Shown: positions 8,683 through 17,897, counted from the first letter of the stretch. The stretch: DNA of 42,038 nucleotides from an uncultured archaeon (GCA_903873955.1 CAIQQL010000131.1:1-42038); one strand, 5' to 3'. The notes: generated by a model from the sequence alone, not told the origin. Numbers and translations are program-made.

Positions 8683-9795
8683 ATGTTCTTTATGTACGAT
8701 AGATTAATCTCATTGCACTTCAGGTTCAGTCGTTTTGTCTATACGCATCTGGTCAAGAAGTTCTTTTTTTTATTTGATGCCGAGGCCATGCACCACTTCT
8801 TCATCAATGTCGGTAAAATACTAGGCAAGTTCTGGCTTACTCGAAGGGCCACCTCCCTTTTCTTCTCTTATCAGGACCCTGTCCTTGAACAAGACCTGCT
8901 TGGGATTCATTTTCGCAATCCTTTAGGGCTTGCCGCTGGCTTTGATAAAGACGCAGAAATCGTGCCTATCATCGATTCTGTCGGATTTGGTTTTTCCGAG
9001 GTAGGCAGCATCAGCGCCTCTCCTTGTCTCGGGAACAGCGGTGTACGCATCAAACGTATGAAAAAGGAGAACAGTCTCTGGATTAATCTCGGACTTAACA
9101 ATCTTGGAGCTAAAACCATCTCTGACAACCTGCGCAAGCAAACAATCTCCCTTCCCTTTGGCATCAATGTCGCACGTACCAACTGCAAGGCTACCGCAGA
9201 TGAGGATCTTGCTGTGCAGGATTATTGTGAGAGCCTAAAGCTCTGCAAAGATCTTGGAAAATATTATGTGCTCAACATCAGCTGCCCAAACGCATTCGGA
9301 GGGCAGCCTTTTTCTGAAAAAGGCAGGCTTGAAAAACTATTAAAAGCGGTCGCAAAGCTTAAGCTTTCCAAGCCAATTTTCATTAAACTTTCCCCTGACC
9401 TTTCTTCTGGAGAGCTTGACGCAATCATCGCACTGGCTGGAAAGTATCATATCTCGGGCTTCATCTGTTCCAATCTCACTAAAGACAAGCGTTTCTCCAG
9501 TGGGGGTATCTCTGGAAAAGTGCTAGAACCCAAGGCGGACAAAGTTCTGTCTTATGTCTATCAGAAGACCAAAGGGAAGTTCTTGCTTATCGGTCTTGGT
9601 GGAGTCTTTTCTGCAGAGGATGCCTATCGAAAAATCCGTTCAGGAGCAAATCTTGTGCAGCTAGTCACTGGCATGATCTTTGAAGGTCCAGAAGTCATCG
9701 GGGAGATCAATCTTGGACTGAAGCAACTGCTGCTTCGTGATGGATACAAAACTGTCGGTGAAGCGGTTGGAACCGGCGTAACCTTGTCGGAATAA
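8683..9795 (+). CDS. pyrD: Dihydroorotate dehydrogenase, class-2-like with a class-1-type cysteine
   Basis: 370 residues. It oxidises dihydroorotate to orotate in pyrimidine synthesis with FMN. The N-terminal helices (about 10-45, with LFDAEAMHHFF) resemble the membrane-associating extension of class 2 (quinone-linked) enzymes. The core follows: NPLGLAAGFDKDAE, VGFGFSEVGSIS, LGLNNLGA, then NISCPNAFGG with Cys201, IKLSPD, and LIGLGGVFSAEDAYRKIRSGA for phosphate binding. Class 2 enzymes normally use Ser as catalytic base, whereas Cys is typical of class 1. Electron acceptor therefore cannot be read with certainty; quinone is my guess from the N-terminus. The gene lies 25 bases after a membrane protein gene and may be co-transcribed with it. 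Confidence 0.93.
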   Translation: MFFMYDRLISLHFRFSRFVYTHLVKKFFFLFDAEAMHHFFINVGKILGKFWLTRRATSLFFSYQDPVLEQDLLGIHFRNPLGLAAGFDKDAEIVPIIDSVGFGFSEVGSISASPCLGNSGVRIKRMKKENSLWINLGLNNLGAKTISDNLRKQTISLPFGINVARTNCKATADEDLAVQDYCESLKLCKDLGKYYVLNISCPNAFGGQPFSEKGRLEKLLKAVAKLKLSKPIFIKLSPDLSSGELDAIIALAGKYHISGFICSNLTKDKRFSSGGISGKVLEPKADKVLSYVYQKTKGKFLLIGLGGVFSAEDAYRKIRSGANLVQLVTGMIFEGPEVIGEINLGLKQLLLRDGYKTVGEAVGTGVTLSE

Positions 9796-9823
9796 TTATA
9801 TAGTTCTTTTTCATTCTGTTTTT

Positions 9824-10651
9824 ATGAAGATTCGGGGTGATGAAATATTCTTTCAAAGAGGTTTAGCAAAGCATCTTTATCTTTATTTTTTCATTTTCCT
9901 ATTTGCCATCCTTCTGGTCCTTTCCCTTTGGTACTTTTTCCCCTATTTCTCTTTCACGGGGCATTCTGTCCTCAGTTCGCATTTTCGTTGTGTCGACAGC
10001 AACCGCGGTCTCCTGAGCCTCTCCAAAAACACCTCTTTGTATTCAGCAGAATTTCCCGAAAGCCCTTCCCAGGTTTATTTTGACCGATGCAGCTCGGATG
10101 GTCGTTATCTCTACTCCTATCAATGTGCTGCTGATGCCCCTGAAGGGTATCGCACCACAAAAACATTCTGCTCCTTTGGCTGCGCGGACCTTGCCTGTCT
10201 GTCTGGAAATTCGCTCGAAGGATGCTTTGTTTCCCTGGATCATCTCCAGGCTCTTGCTAGTACCTACTCTTTCAATCTCTCTTCTTTTTATGGCCTAAAA
10301 CCCGTCTTGCAAGGTGAACGGGCCCAAGAATCCCTTCTTTTGTTTGATACTTCAGGTAATCTTATCTCCACTATCCCTCTTTATCTTTCTTCTGGCTCGC
10401 TGTCTACTACGTTCTCTTTCGATTCCCGTATAACCTCCTTGGCCTTAAACCTGACTACAAGAATAGTCCCCTTAGCGTTTTCAGCAGCCGCTCTTGGTTG
10501 CAAGAAGTCCTGTGCAGGCCTGGGCTCATCCTTCACTGCATTTGAAGGAAAGGTCTGCTGTACCGGACTAACTCCCATCAAGCACGTGAACGCGCCCCAA
10601 ATCTCGGGTGCTGTTGGAATCACTACTACAAACATCACCTGCAGCCTTTAA
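9824..10651 (+). CDS. Membrane-anchored Cys-containing extracellular protein, unrecognised
   Basis: 275 residues. A basic N-terminus precedes one strong transmembrane helix (about 18-43), after which a Ser/Cys-rich ectodomain follows. Cys residues are at FRCVD, FDRCSS, SYQCAA, FCSFGCADLAC, GCF, GCKKSCAG and KVCCTG, so disulfides are likely outside the cell. No enzyme motif was recognised. TATA box TTATATAG (9796-9803) lies about 25 bases before the ATG. It sits between two members of the LQKxKxL membrane family, so it may belong to the same surface assembly. Confidence 0.72.
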   Translation: MKIRGDEIFFQRGLAKHLYLYFFIFLFAILLVLSLWYFFPYFSFTGHSVLSSHFRCVDSNRGLLSLSKNTSLYSAEFPESPSQVYFDRCSSDGRYLYSYQCAADAPEGYRTTKTFCSFGCADLACLSGNSLEGCFVSLDHLQALASTYSFNLSSFYGLKPVLQGERAQESLLLFDTSGNLISTIPLYLSSGSLSTTFSFDSRITSLALNLTTRIVPLAFSAAALGCKKSCAGLGSSFTAFEGKVCCTGLTPIKHVNAPQISGAVGITTTNITCSL

Positions 10652-10670
10652 CGAAAAATTTCTGCGAAAC

Positions 10671-10680
10671 ATATTTAAAG
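10671..10680 (+). promoter_or_regulatory. TATA box deciding the start at 10701
   Basis: ATATTTAAAG centred 26 bases before ATG 10701. It argues against the longer in-frame reading that begins at 10608, inside the previous gene. Confidence 0.6.
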
Positions 10681-10700
10681 AGCATTTGGAATATACGGAT

Positions 10701-11183
10701 ATGCCATTTAGTATTGGTGATGTATTGAATAGTTGGCAACAAGGAGGCGTATTTGATTATCTTCTACCCTTTCTTCTTATCTTTGCTTTAGTCTTTGGTA
10801 TCCTCCAGAAATCTAAAATTCTTGGGGAAAACAAGGGCATCCATATCATTATCTCCATTGTCCTAGGCTTGATGGCCTTGCAGGGAGGGATTGTCCAGCG
10901 CTTTTTCCAGCCTCTTTTCCCTCGTCTTGCCATGGGGCTTGGCGTCATCTTAACTGTTATTATCCTCGTGGGTCTTTTTATCAATGACACCGACAAGAAG
11001 TATTGGTTCTGGGGTCTTGGTGCGTTAGGCGCGGTAGTTGCAATTATCGTTATCAGCAATGCTTTCACTGAGTATGGCTGGTATTCTTCCGCTAGCTATT
11101 ATTCTGATAATGCGGGATGGATTATTGGGGGAGTTCTTCTAATCGGCGTCATCATCGCTGTTGCTGCGAGTAGCAACAAATAA
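10701..11183 (+). CDS. Small polytopic membrane protein, LQKxKxL family, paralogue 2
   Basis: 160 residues with about four to five transmembrane segments. LIFALVFGILQKSKILGENK matches the motif of paralogues 1 and 3. A Tyr/Ser-rich loop (GWYSSASYYSD) precedes the last helix. The start is set by the TATA box at 10671-10680. The next paralogue follows 22 bases downstream, probably in the same transcript. Function unknown. Confidence 0.78.
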   Translation: MPFSIGDVLNSWQQGGVFDYLLPFLLIFALVFGILQKSKILGENKGIHIIISIVLGLMALQGGIVQRFFQPLFPRLAMGLGVILTVIILVGLFINDTDKKYWFWGLGALGAVVAIIVISNAFTEYGWYSSASYYSDNAGWIIGGVLLIGVIIAVAASSNK

Positions 11184-11205
11184 CGCTTTTTAATAGAACA
11201 CTAAA

Positions 11206-11727
11206 ATGGTAGCTGAACAAATCGATCTTGGTTCTTTGAGTTATTTCATTCCCCTCATCAGTTTTCTCGTCGTATTCATCATCGTCTTTGCAGTATTGCA
11301 GAAGACCAAAGTCCTTGAGAATAAATGGGTCCAACTGTTCGTCTCTTTCCTCTTTGCAACAGTCTTTGTTACTTCAGTTGGTGCGCGGGGCTTTGTCTCT
11401 AGCATCATCCCCTGGTTTGCAATATTGATGGTCTGCTTATTTCTCATCTTCATTGTCTTGGCCTTTGTCGGGAAAGACCTGGACTCCATGAAAAAAGGGA
11501 TAGGCATCACTTTTGTCGTGCTTTTGATCGTCGTCTTTTTGGTAGCCGCCATCTTCTTCTTTTCTTCGGTCGTCAGCCCTTATCTTCCTGGTGGTGCGAC
11601 CTCTCCTGATGCCAATCCTGATCTTATGCGATTAAGTGAGTGGATAACTTCCTCACGTATTGGTGGAGGCATCATTCTAATCATCGTTAGCGCTGTCGTC
11701 TCTTGGGTCCTTGTCAGGGCTAAATAA
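11206..11727 (+). CDS. Small polytopic membrane protein, LQKxKxL family, paralogue 3
   Basis: 173 residues with about four to five transmembrane segments. FIIVFAVLQKTKVLENKW is the family motif. A Pro/Asp-rich loop (YLPGGATSPDANPD) lies between helices near residue 130. No independent TATA box was found at the usual distance, so it is probably co-transcribed with paralogue 2. It ends 24 bases before the convergent gene at 11751-12617. Function unknown. Confidence 0.75.
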   Translation: MVAEQIDLGSLSYFIPLISFLVVFIIVFAVLQKTKVLENKWVQLFVSFLFATVFVTSVGARGFVSSIIPWFAILMVCLFLIFIVLAFVGKDLDSMKKGIGITFVVLLIVVFLVAAIFFFSSVVSPYLPGGATSPDANPDLMRLSEWITSSRIGGGIILIIVSAVVSWVLVRAK

Positions 11728-11750
11728 TCCTCGAATCTTGTTCTAGAATT

Positions 11751-12617
11751 CTACTTCTTCTGTGCCACTGGAGGCAAACGATTTGTATTTATGGTCTGAG
11801 GGGGGGATTGCGGATGTGGCATCGGTTGCTGATTGAATACTCCGGCTTTTACAGCCATTGCCTTGAAAGTCTGCTGTGTTTCTGCAAGCTCGTGTTTTAT
11901 ATCTTCGATATTGGTGATATAATCTCCCACTTTTTGGAGCACTGAGAGTTGCAACCTATCAATGGTCTTCTCGATTCTTTTGATACGCTCATCCATGAAA
12001 TCAACCCGTGATTCCATCATATTCTTGAAGCTCAGTGCCTCTTCAATCTTCTTTTGCAGAGGCCCTAGTTTTTCAGCCATGATCTGATCGGAGATTTCAT
12101 TCAAAGTGTCCGTACTCACTCCGCCTGCTCCGTATGACCCTGAGTTGTATCCTCCTGAACTTTCAGCTTGATAACTCTGCTCAGGATAGGTACTTGGTTG
12201 CGGAGGCGCATATTCTCCCTGCATCTGGTTATATCCTGCATTAGCAAGGTAATCTGGTTGCGGAGGGTAGGCTTGCTGGTCCAGGGCAGGATAAGGCTGT
12301 TGAGGGGGTTGCTGGTAGTTCTCTTCTGGAGAAGGTATCGGTGCCTGTAGGGGTGTCTGTGGAGCAGGAGGGGCCTGGGTTGCAGGGTTTCGGTTTGGTA
12401 CGTCTAACATTGAAGGTTGCATAGACTCTGTCGCAGGTGTTGCTTGCACGTCTGATGGATCCTGTTGAGGGCTGTTCACAGCCTGTTTTATTTTTGCCTG
12501 TGCCAGTGCATCTCGGATTTCTCCAACAGGCGTTCCCTGCGTTTGCAGAGAGAAGATAATCTCCTGATCTGTCCTTCCCTCTTGTTGCATCCTCTTGATT
12601 GTTTCAATTGTCCCCAT
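11751..12617 (-). CDS. Pro/Gln-rich protein with N-terminal helical domain and C-terminal coiled coil
   Basis: 288 residues. Residues 1-45 look like a short UBA-like or helical domain (IKRMQQEGRTDQEIIFSL). About 50-160 is a low-complexity Pro/Gln/Tyr linker. About 165-245 is a heptad-like coiled coil (ISDQIMAEKLGPLQKKIEE, MDERIKRIEKTIDRLQ). The tail is Pro/Gln-rich. It follows a second coiled-coil gene by 39 bases. In archaella, FlaC/D/E-type cytosolic coiled-coil proteins sit beside FlaI and FlaJ; the position here is analogous, but no sequence identity with those families can be claimed. Confidence 0.7.
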   Translation of the reverse strand: MGTIETIKRMQQEGRTDQEIIFSLQTQGTPVGEIRDALAQAKIKQAVNSPQQDPSDVQATPATESMQPSMLDVPNRNPATQAPPAPQTPLQAPIPSPEENYQQPPQQPYPALDQQAYPPQPDYLANAGYNQMQGEYAPPQPSTYPEQSYQAESSGGYNSGSYGAGGVSTDTLNEISDQIMAEKLGPLQKKIEEALSFKNMMESRVDFMDERIKRIEKTIDRLQLSVLQKVGDYITNIEDIKHELAETQQTFKAMAVKAGVFNQQPMPHPQSPPQTINTNRLPPVAQKK

Positions 12618-12656
12618 CTTTTTTATGTTGTTTTAAGCGTTGTTTGGTTTAAATCT

Positions 12657-12962
12657 TTATTCTTTTCTAAGCAAATCTATCTGCCTTTGGATTATCATCA
12701 GCTCTTCTTTTCTCGCCACTCCTGAGAGCTGTTCGGTAACCCTCTGTATGAACTCCTTCATACGTCTCATCTCTTCTTTGAGCAGCGTTACTTCTTTTTG
12801 CAGTGTCTGTTTCTCTTTGAAATTGCTTTCACGCTCTTCAATTAATGTTTGCCCTAATAACAGGACCCGATCCTTGAGCAGCCTTTGTTTTTCCTCCAAG
12901 TCTCGAATTTGTGTGGCAAGATCAACATTTACTTGCGAAACTTCCGGATAGTCTTCAGCCAT
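12657..12962 (-). CDS. Small coiled-coil protein next to the filament ATPase
   Basis: 101 residues, almost entirely predicted coiled coil from about residue 14 on (LATQIRDLEEKQRLLKDRVL, then KEEMRRMKEFIQRV). No membrane segment or enzyme motif. TATA-like ATTTTAAAC lies about 26 bases before the ATG, and a GGAGG is also present in the short leader. It is divergent from the ATPase gene across 169 bases. Likely a cytosolic partner of the 288-residue protein or of the filament motor; this is inference from position. Confidence 0.7.
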   Translation of the reverse strand: MAEDYPEVSQVNVDLATQIRDLEEKQRLLKDRVLLLGQTLIEERESNFKEKQTLQKEVTLLKEEMRRMKEFIQRVTEQLSGVARKEELMIIQRQIDLLRKE

Positions 12963-13131
12963 TTCTATTAATAACCTCCTCGAGTTTAAAATAGTTTGGT
13001 TATGGTTTTTTACGGGCCGGTTTCTTTCTTGCGTGCCTGTTTTCTTAGGGTATCTGCTCTCCTTTTTGCCGATTATCTACGAAATCTATTTAATCCTCTC
13101 TTGGTTCTTCGCCTGAGGGAGAGATGAGCTT

Positions 13132-15402
13132 ATGATGTTTAAACCGGATGCACCACTTTATGCTACAGAAGTCGAGCGTAAGCAAGGTGAAGACACTCTC
13201 TATATCAATTTCCTCTCAGCTCCCTTCGTCCCGAGTCTTGCAGAGAATGCAATGGTCATGGAACGTGTCCTTGATTTGATGCTTGAACATCCCCAGGTGT
13301 CCCATCTCGTCTTTGTCCAGCAGCGTAATTATCATTATCCCTCTGAGCAAGTCCTTCTTTTGAGTGAGATTGCAAATATCTACAATTACATCACCAAACA
13401 AGAAAATCTGCTCTCCCTTGCCAAACTCAACTTTTTTGGAGATATCCAGCAAGCATACACTGAAGTGAGTGCGCTCACTCTTTTTTTGAGGGAGGACCCT
13501 CTAGGATGTTATACCCATCTTAAAAAGAGAATCCTCACCATCCGTAATGAACTTTCCTACCCCGGTTCTGACAACGAGGGAAGAAGAAACCTTGTGCTAT
13601 TTCTAGAGCGCCTTCTTACCATGCTTGAACAAACTACCTTAATCCGTAAATTTGCCCCCCGTCTCTCGGATTTTCCTTCTGGCAGCCGTGAAATCTATGG
13701 CCTGATCTTTCGTCCTGACATCCTTCCTAACTTCACCTTTACGCGTCTCGTCTCCCAACTCCCTCTCAATGCCGAACTTATCGACCAGTATATGCTAACC
13801 TCTGAGGGTGACGACATCACCGTCACCATCCTCCGAAGACGTGGAGATGTCAAGCATTTCTATCATATCATGCCTCCCGAATATTCCCTTTCTGAAGAGC
13901 AGCACATGCTTCTTACCCTTGCAAGAAATGTCATCATCGAACATCGTCCTAAAGCGGAAGAATTTACTGACCCTGAAAAGACCCGTCAAGTCTTTTTCAA
14001 CGTGGCAAGGGACCTCATCTCAGAACTTGCCGTATCCAAGAATATCATGATCAGTCATCGTGACCTTGCGAAACTTGCCCGTATCCTTGTCCGTTATACC
14101 ATCGGTTTTGGCCTTCTTGAAATCCTGCTCATGGATACGCATCTTCAGGATATTTCTGTTAACGCCCCTATCGCCCTCAATCCAGTCTTTGTCAGGCATG
14201 AAAAATATGACGAATGCGTAACGAACATCATCCCCAGTTTTGAAGATGCAGACTCCTGGGCAGCCAAGTTGCGTCTGCAATCCGGCAGACCTCTTGATGA
14301 AGCGAATCCCGTCCTTGATACCGATCTTGTCTTTTCCCATGCGCGGGCCAGGGTCGCTGCAGTAAAGGAGCCCTTATCACCTTCAGGGCTCGCCTATTCC
14401 TTGCGTAGGCACAGGGACAATCCTTGGACGCTGCCTCTTTTCATCAAGTTAAAAACAATCAATTCTTTCGGTGCAGGGCTCCTGAGTTTCATCATTGACG
14501 GGAATCGTACGCTTCTTGTCGCCGGGACAAGAAGCTCAGGAAAGACTTCTCTTTTGGGAAGTCTGATGCTGGAGATTATGCCGAAAGTCAGGACGATCGT
14601 CATTGAAGACACACTTGAACTTCCTGTCGATGCCTTGCGCAAAGTCGGTTACGATATCCTCCGTATGAAAGTGAGGAGCGCTTTAGTCACCGGAACGACT
14701 GAAGTTGAAGCTTCAGAAGGTATCCGTACAAGCTTGCGTCTTGGTGATTCTGCGCTTATTGTTGGTGAAGTGAGAAGTTCCGAAGCCAGGGCTTTATATG
14801 AGGCCATGCGTGTCGGCGCTCTTGCCAACGTTGTCGCAGGAACCATCCATGGTGACTCCCCCTATGGTGTGTTTGACAGAGTCGTGAATGATCTTAATGT
14901 CCCTGCAACCAGCTTTAAAGCAACCGACATCATCGTGATCACCAATCCAGTAAAGACACCGGACGGGATCCATTCTTTACGACGTGTCATGAGCATCACT
15001 GAAGTCCGTAAACACTGGGATAAAGACCCTTTACAGGAAGGAGGGTTTGTCGATCTCATGCGTTACAATGTCGAGACTGATATCCTTGAGCCAACTCCCG
15101 AGCTTATCAACGGCGAGTCTGAGGTCCTGAAAAGCATTGCGGGAAGTGTGCGAGGATGGGCAGGGAACTGGAATGCCATCTATGACAATATCATACTGCG
15201 CGGGAGAATAAAACAAGAAATCGTCGATGCAGCTCTTCGCTTCAATAAACCTGACATCCTTGAAGCCGAGTTCTGTACTGCATCTAATAACATGTTCCAT
15301 ATCCTGAGCGAAAAGTTCAAGGATGAAAAGGGTGTCCCTTTGAGTGAACAAATCTTTGCAGAATGGAAAAACTGGTTATACAGTTCGGTTGAAGATTACT
15401 GA
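13132..15402 (+). CDS. Type II/IV secretion (FlaI/VirB11-family) ATPase
   Basis: 756 residues, longer than typical FlaI (about 500-550). The extra N-terminal region of about 250 residues has no recognised domain. The ATPase core has ISVNAP and FVRHEKY in the N2-like domain, Walker A GTRSSGKTS (near 465), IEDTLELP (Asp box), Walker B LIVGEVRSSEA (near 541) and a GTIHGDSP His box. This family drives assembly of archaella, type IV pili and secretion pseudopili from the cytosolic face. The divergent coiled-coil genes and the convergent platform gene 9 bases downstream complete the motor unit. The start is ATG 13132; ATG 13135 is also possible. Confidence 0.93.
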   Translation: MMFKPDAPLYATEVERKQGEDTLYINFLSAPFVPSLAENAMVMERVLDLMLEHPQVSHLVFVQQRNYHYPSEQVLLLSEIANIYNYITKQENLLSLAKLNFFGDIQQAYTEVSALTLFLREDPLGCYTHLKKRILTIRNELSYPGSDNEGRRNLVLFLERLLTMLEQTTLIRKFAPRLSDFPSGSREIYGLIFRPDILPNFTFTRLVSQLPLNAELIDQYMLTSEGDDITVTILRRRGDVKHFYHIMPPEYSLSEEQHMLLTLARNVIIEHRPKAEEFTDPEKTRQVFFNVARDLISELAVSKNIMISHRDLAKLARILVRYTIGFGLLEILLMDTHLQDISVNAPIALNPVFVRHEKYDECVTNIIPSFEDADSWAAKLRLQSGRPLDEANPVLDTDLVFSHARARVAAVKEPLSPSGLAYSLRRHRDNPWTLPLFIKLKTINSFGAGLLSFIIDGNRTLLVAGTRSSGKTSLLGSLMLEIMPKVRTIVIEDTLELPVDALRKVGYDILRMKVRSALVTGTTEVEASEGIRTSLRLGDSALIVGEVRSSEARALYEAMRVGALANVVAGTIHGDSPYGVFDRVVNDLNVPATSFKATDIIVITNPVKTPDGIHSLRRVMSITEVRKHWDKDPLQEGGFVDLMRYNVETDILEPTPELINGESEVLKSIAGSVRGWAGNWNAIYDNIILRGRIKQEIVDAALRFNKPDILEAEFCTASNNMFHILSEKFKDEKGVPLSEQIFAEWKNWLYSSVEDY

Positions 15403-15411
15403 ATCTTTTTC

Positions 15412-17616
15412 TTACCCCGCCCCGCCCATCACCGTTGCTGCAATATATCCGAGCACTATCGTTGAAAGGAATGCCAAGATAAAATAGAGCAGCATGGCGG
15501 CTTTGAGGTTTCCAGCAATATCAAATTTTTCTCTTAACGCATCCTTGCCCGCGTCAATCGTCACCAATGCAACGGTGAGGATAAAAATAATCTCTATCAA
15601 ATAAATCCCTATCGATATCTGTAGGAAATAGGGGGGTATCATCCCCGTTGGATCGAACAATTTTAGGATCTGTGCAAAAGAACCTAAGGTGCTATCTCCT
15701 CCGGAAAGCAGGCTCTTAGAGTTCAAAAGCTTCCCGAGCACGGTAATGATCATCGCCGAGAGACCGACAACAATTCCTGACAATGCCGGCGCAAGGAAAG
15801 TCATATTTGACTTCATGTCTGATACGACTTCCGCCAGCAGATCCTTGAGACGTTCATTGATCTTCTGGATATTCTTTACATATTCAGAGATTGACATCAA
15901 GGAGTTTGCCGCAACCTGCAATCCTTTCTTTACTGACTCAACAAGGATGCGCATGGATGTTGCAATCAATGCAGAAGGGAAGTAAATAATTGCACCCCTC
16001 TTCTTATCGAAAATCGCTTTTTCAACTGGCATGCCCAATTGCTGTATATTCTGATTGATGATCACAAAAAACTGGTTGGTAGTCTGTCCCGTAGTCGATT
16101 CTGCAACCCTTGCGAATGCAATCTCTGCAGGGATACCGTCACCTAATCTGTTCCCTAGCTGGAAGAGGGAGCTGGTAAACTCATTCTCCAAAAGCTTTGT
16201 CTTCTCTCTTGATTTTATGAGATCCTTGGTCTTTTCTTTGTATGCAATAATAAAAAATACAGCGACTGCCAGCGGAATGAACAGGCTCAGGAGCACACCT
16301 AAAATTCCAAACGGTCCTGTCTTTTCAGGAGTTGCAAGGACAGTTCCATCTGAACTCACATTATTGATCTTGAAATCAAAGAGTTGTCCTTGACCAAGAA
16401 AAGTCAATCCTACGTCTTGATAAGTATAATCGCTCTGCAGATGAACTGCTGTCATCAGGGGTCCAATCTGGAAAATAAAAGGAATAAGCCCAATCAGCAA
16501 CAGCGGGAATGCAATAGCAAACGCTTTGTAATACGGCTTTTTGGAAATATATTTCGGATAGTCGGGATTGAGTTCCAGTATAGTCGAGTCTCCATATCCG
16601 CCAGGTCTTTTGAGAAGGACTTCTGATGTCAGGAAGAATACCATGAACGGGATGATGATATTAAACAGAATGACAATATGATATGCCTTTATCACTCCTC
16701 CAAGAAGAGTGGATGCTAAAGGAATCAGGGCGAGCCCTAAAGTCGGGAGGATGATGCCCAACATATAGATGGTCGATATTGGTCCGCGGATCTCCCGTGA
16801 ATACTTGAGCATCTTTTCATAGACCCCGTCAAGAATGACCTGCAGTGACTTCTCCAGAATCTGTACTCTTCGTTGTTCTGAGGGTTCATAGAGTGAAGAC
16901 TCTATCAAATGAAACGCTTCCACAAATTCAGGGGCGTACTCAACCCAGTGGTCGAGATAGGCATCAAGAGACTGTTTAATCGTAGAGTACTTTCCTGTTT
17001 CCACATCATAGAATATCTTCTTGAAATCCAGCGCCAATGCGCCTTCCAGATGCGCCGATGCAAATTCCACTGCGCGTTCGAGATTGGATGTATGTTTCAT
17101 ATAAATGACCACATACAGCACCGCCGGAACCATCTGTGAGGATGCTTTCAATTTCCAGCTATTTGCCAAACGCTGGGGCATCGTATATGCGTAATAGAAA
17201 ACAAACAAGCTGGTGATGACTCCTAAAAAAACAAACGCCAGCAGTGAACCTGGAACGGTATGTAGATTATATACCAGATAAATCCCTGTTGCAGAAAGAA
17301 GTGTCCCCAGGAATATCGCAAGCATCGAAAGTGCGGCAAGTGAGAGTGCCTGGCTTGGAGTCACATCAACATGCGCTTCGTCAAGATACTTCTGTATCTT
17401 GACCCTATCTTTTTCAGCAACCTTGATAGAAAACATGCTTCCCAATGACTTCGTCCATCGTTCATACCCGCTGATTTCCGGGACCATGTCCCGTTTGAAT
17501 TGTGAATAATCTGCAGATTCCCCCCCAGAACCTGCTGAAGCCTCATTCCCTCCTCCACCTATCTCTGATTCAATCCGTGCACTATATTTTTTTAAGATAT
17601 CGTCTGCGCTAACCAT
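15412..17616 (-). CDS. Double T2SSF-domain platform protein (TadC/FlaJ-like)
   Basis: 734 residues with about nine to ten transmembrane segments. Two type II secretion F domains can be seen: the first around 150-340, with a cytosolic helical region (MKHTSNLERAVEFASAH), the second around 480-690, with NRLGDGIPAEIAFARVAES. Two fused or duplicated F domains are known from several archaeal type IV systems. It forms the inner-membrane platform on which the ATPase acts. Converges tail to tail with the ATPase gene, 9 bases apart. TATA-like GTTTATAATA lies 35-44 bases before the ATG, leaving a short leader. Confidence 0.9.
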   Translation of the reverse strand: MVSADDILKKYSARIESEIGGGGNEASAGSGGESADYSQFKRDMVPEISGYERWTKSLGSMFSIKVAEKDRVKIQKYLDEAHVDVTPSQALSLAALSMLAIFLGTLLSATGIYLVYNLHTVPGSLLAFVFLGVITSLFVFYYAYTMPQRLANSWKLKASSQMVPAVLYVVIYMKHTSNLERAVEFASAHLEGALALDFKKIFYDVETGKYSTIKQSLDAYLDHWVEYAPEFVEAFHLIESSLYEPSEQRRVQILEKSLQVILDGVYEKMLKYSREIRGPISTIYMLGIILPTLGLALIPLASTLLGGVIKAYHIVILFNIIIPFMVFFLTSEVLLKRPGGYGDSTILELNPDYPKYISKKPYYKAFAIAFPLLLIGLIPFIFQIGPLMTAVHLQSDYTYQDVGLTFLGQGQLFDFKINNVSSDGTVLATPEKTGPFGILGVLLSLFIPLAVAVFFIIAYKEKTKDLIKSREKTKLLENEFTSSLFQLGNRLGDGIPAEIAFARVAESTTGQTTNQFFVIINQNIQQLGMPVEKAIFDKKRGAIIYFPSALIATSMRILVESVKKGLQVAANSLMSISEYVKNIQKINERLKDLLAEVVSDMKSNMTFLAPALSGIVVGLSAMIITVLGKLLNSKSLLSGGDSTLGSFAQILKLFDPTGMIPPYFLQISIGIYLIEIIFILTVALVTIDAGKDALREKFDIAGNLKAAMLLYFILAFLSTIVLGYIAATVMGGAG

Positions 17617-17690
17617 GTCCTCTTTTACCTTTTTTTCTATGGGAAAAGAGTATTATAAACTGTGCGGTGGCGTTGCTGATATGCCATAGG

Positions 17691-17700
17691 ATTTAATAAG
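17691..17700 (+). promoter_or_regulatory. TATA box at the head of the pilin-like operon
   Basis: ATTTAATAAG about 25-28 bases before the ATG at 17721. It supports that tiny gene as the first cistron of the operon. Confidence 0.55.
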
Positions 17701-17720
17701 AGCTGTCGCATTGATTTTTT

Positions 17721-17897
17721 ATGTATCGGGTCACAAAAAGGGGGCAGATGAGCGCCATTGGATGGAATTATTTTGTCCCACTCATCATTGCAGTGGTAGT
17801 GCTTGCGTTAGTGCTTATCTCTTATTTTGCCTTGCGTGACAGTGGAAACGGCGCCCTTGATTTTTTTAAAAATCTGTTCCGATTAGGCAAACCATGA
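17721..17897 (+). CDS. Tiny pilin-like protein (58 residues)
   Basis: Translation: a basic start MYRVTKRG, then one transmembrane helix (VPLIIAVVVLALVLISYF) and a short tail ending in LFRLGKP. K-R-G before the hydrophobic stretch resembles a class III (prepilin) leader. The stop overlaps the next start by ATGA (17894-17897), typical of translational coupling. TATA box at 17691-17700. No function beyond a membrane-anchored pilin-like or assembly subunit can be claimed. Confidence 0.72.
   Translation: MYRVTKRGQMSAIGWNYFVPLIIAVVVLALVLISYFALRDSGNGALDFFKNLFRLGKP

Noticed and set aside
11751-17616. Archaellum (fla/arl) operon
   Set aside because: ATPase and platform types fit, but no FlaH, FlaF/G or archaellin could be recognised, and the pilin-like set does not look like archaellins.
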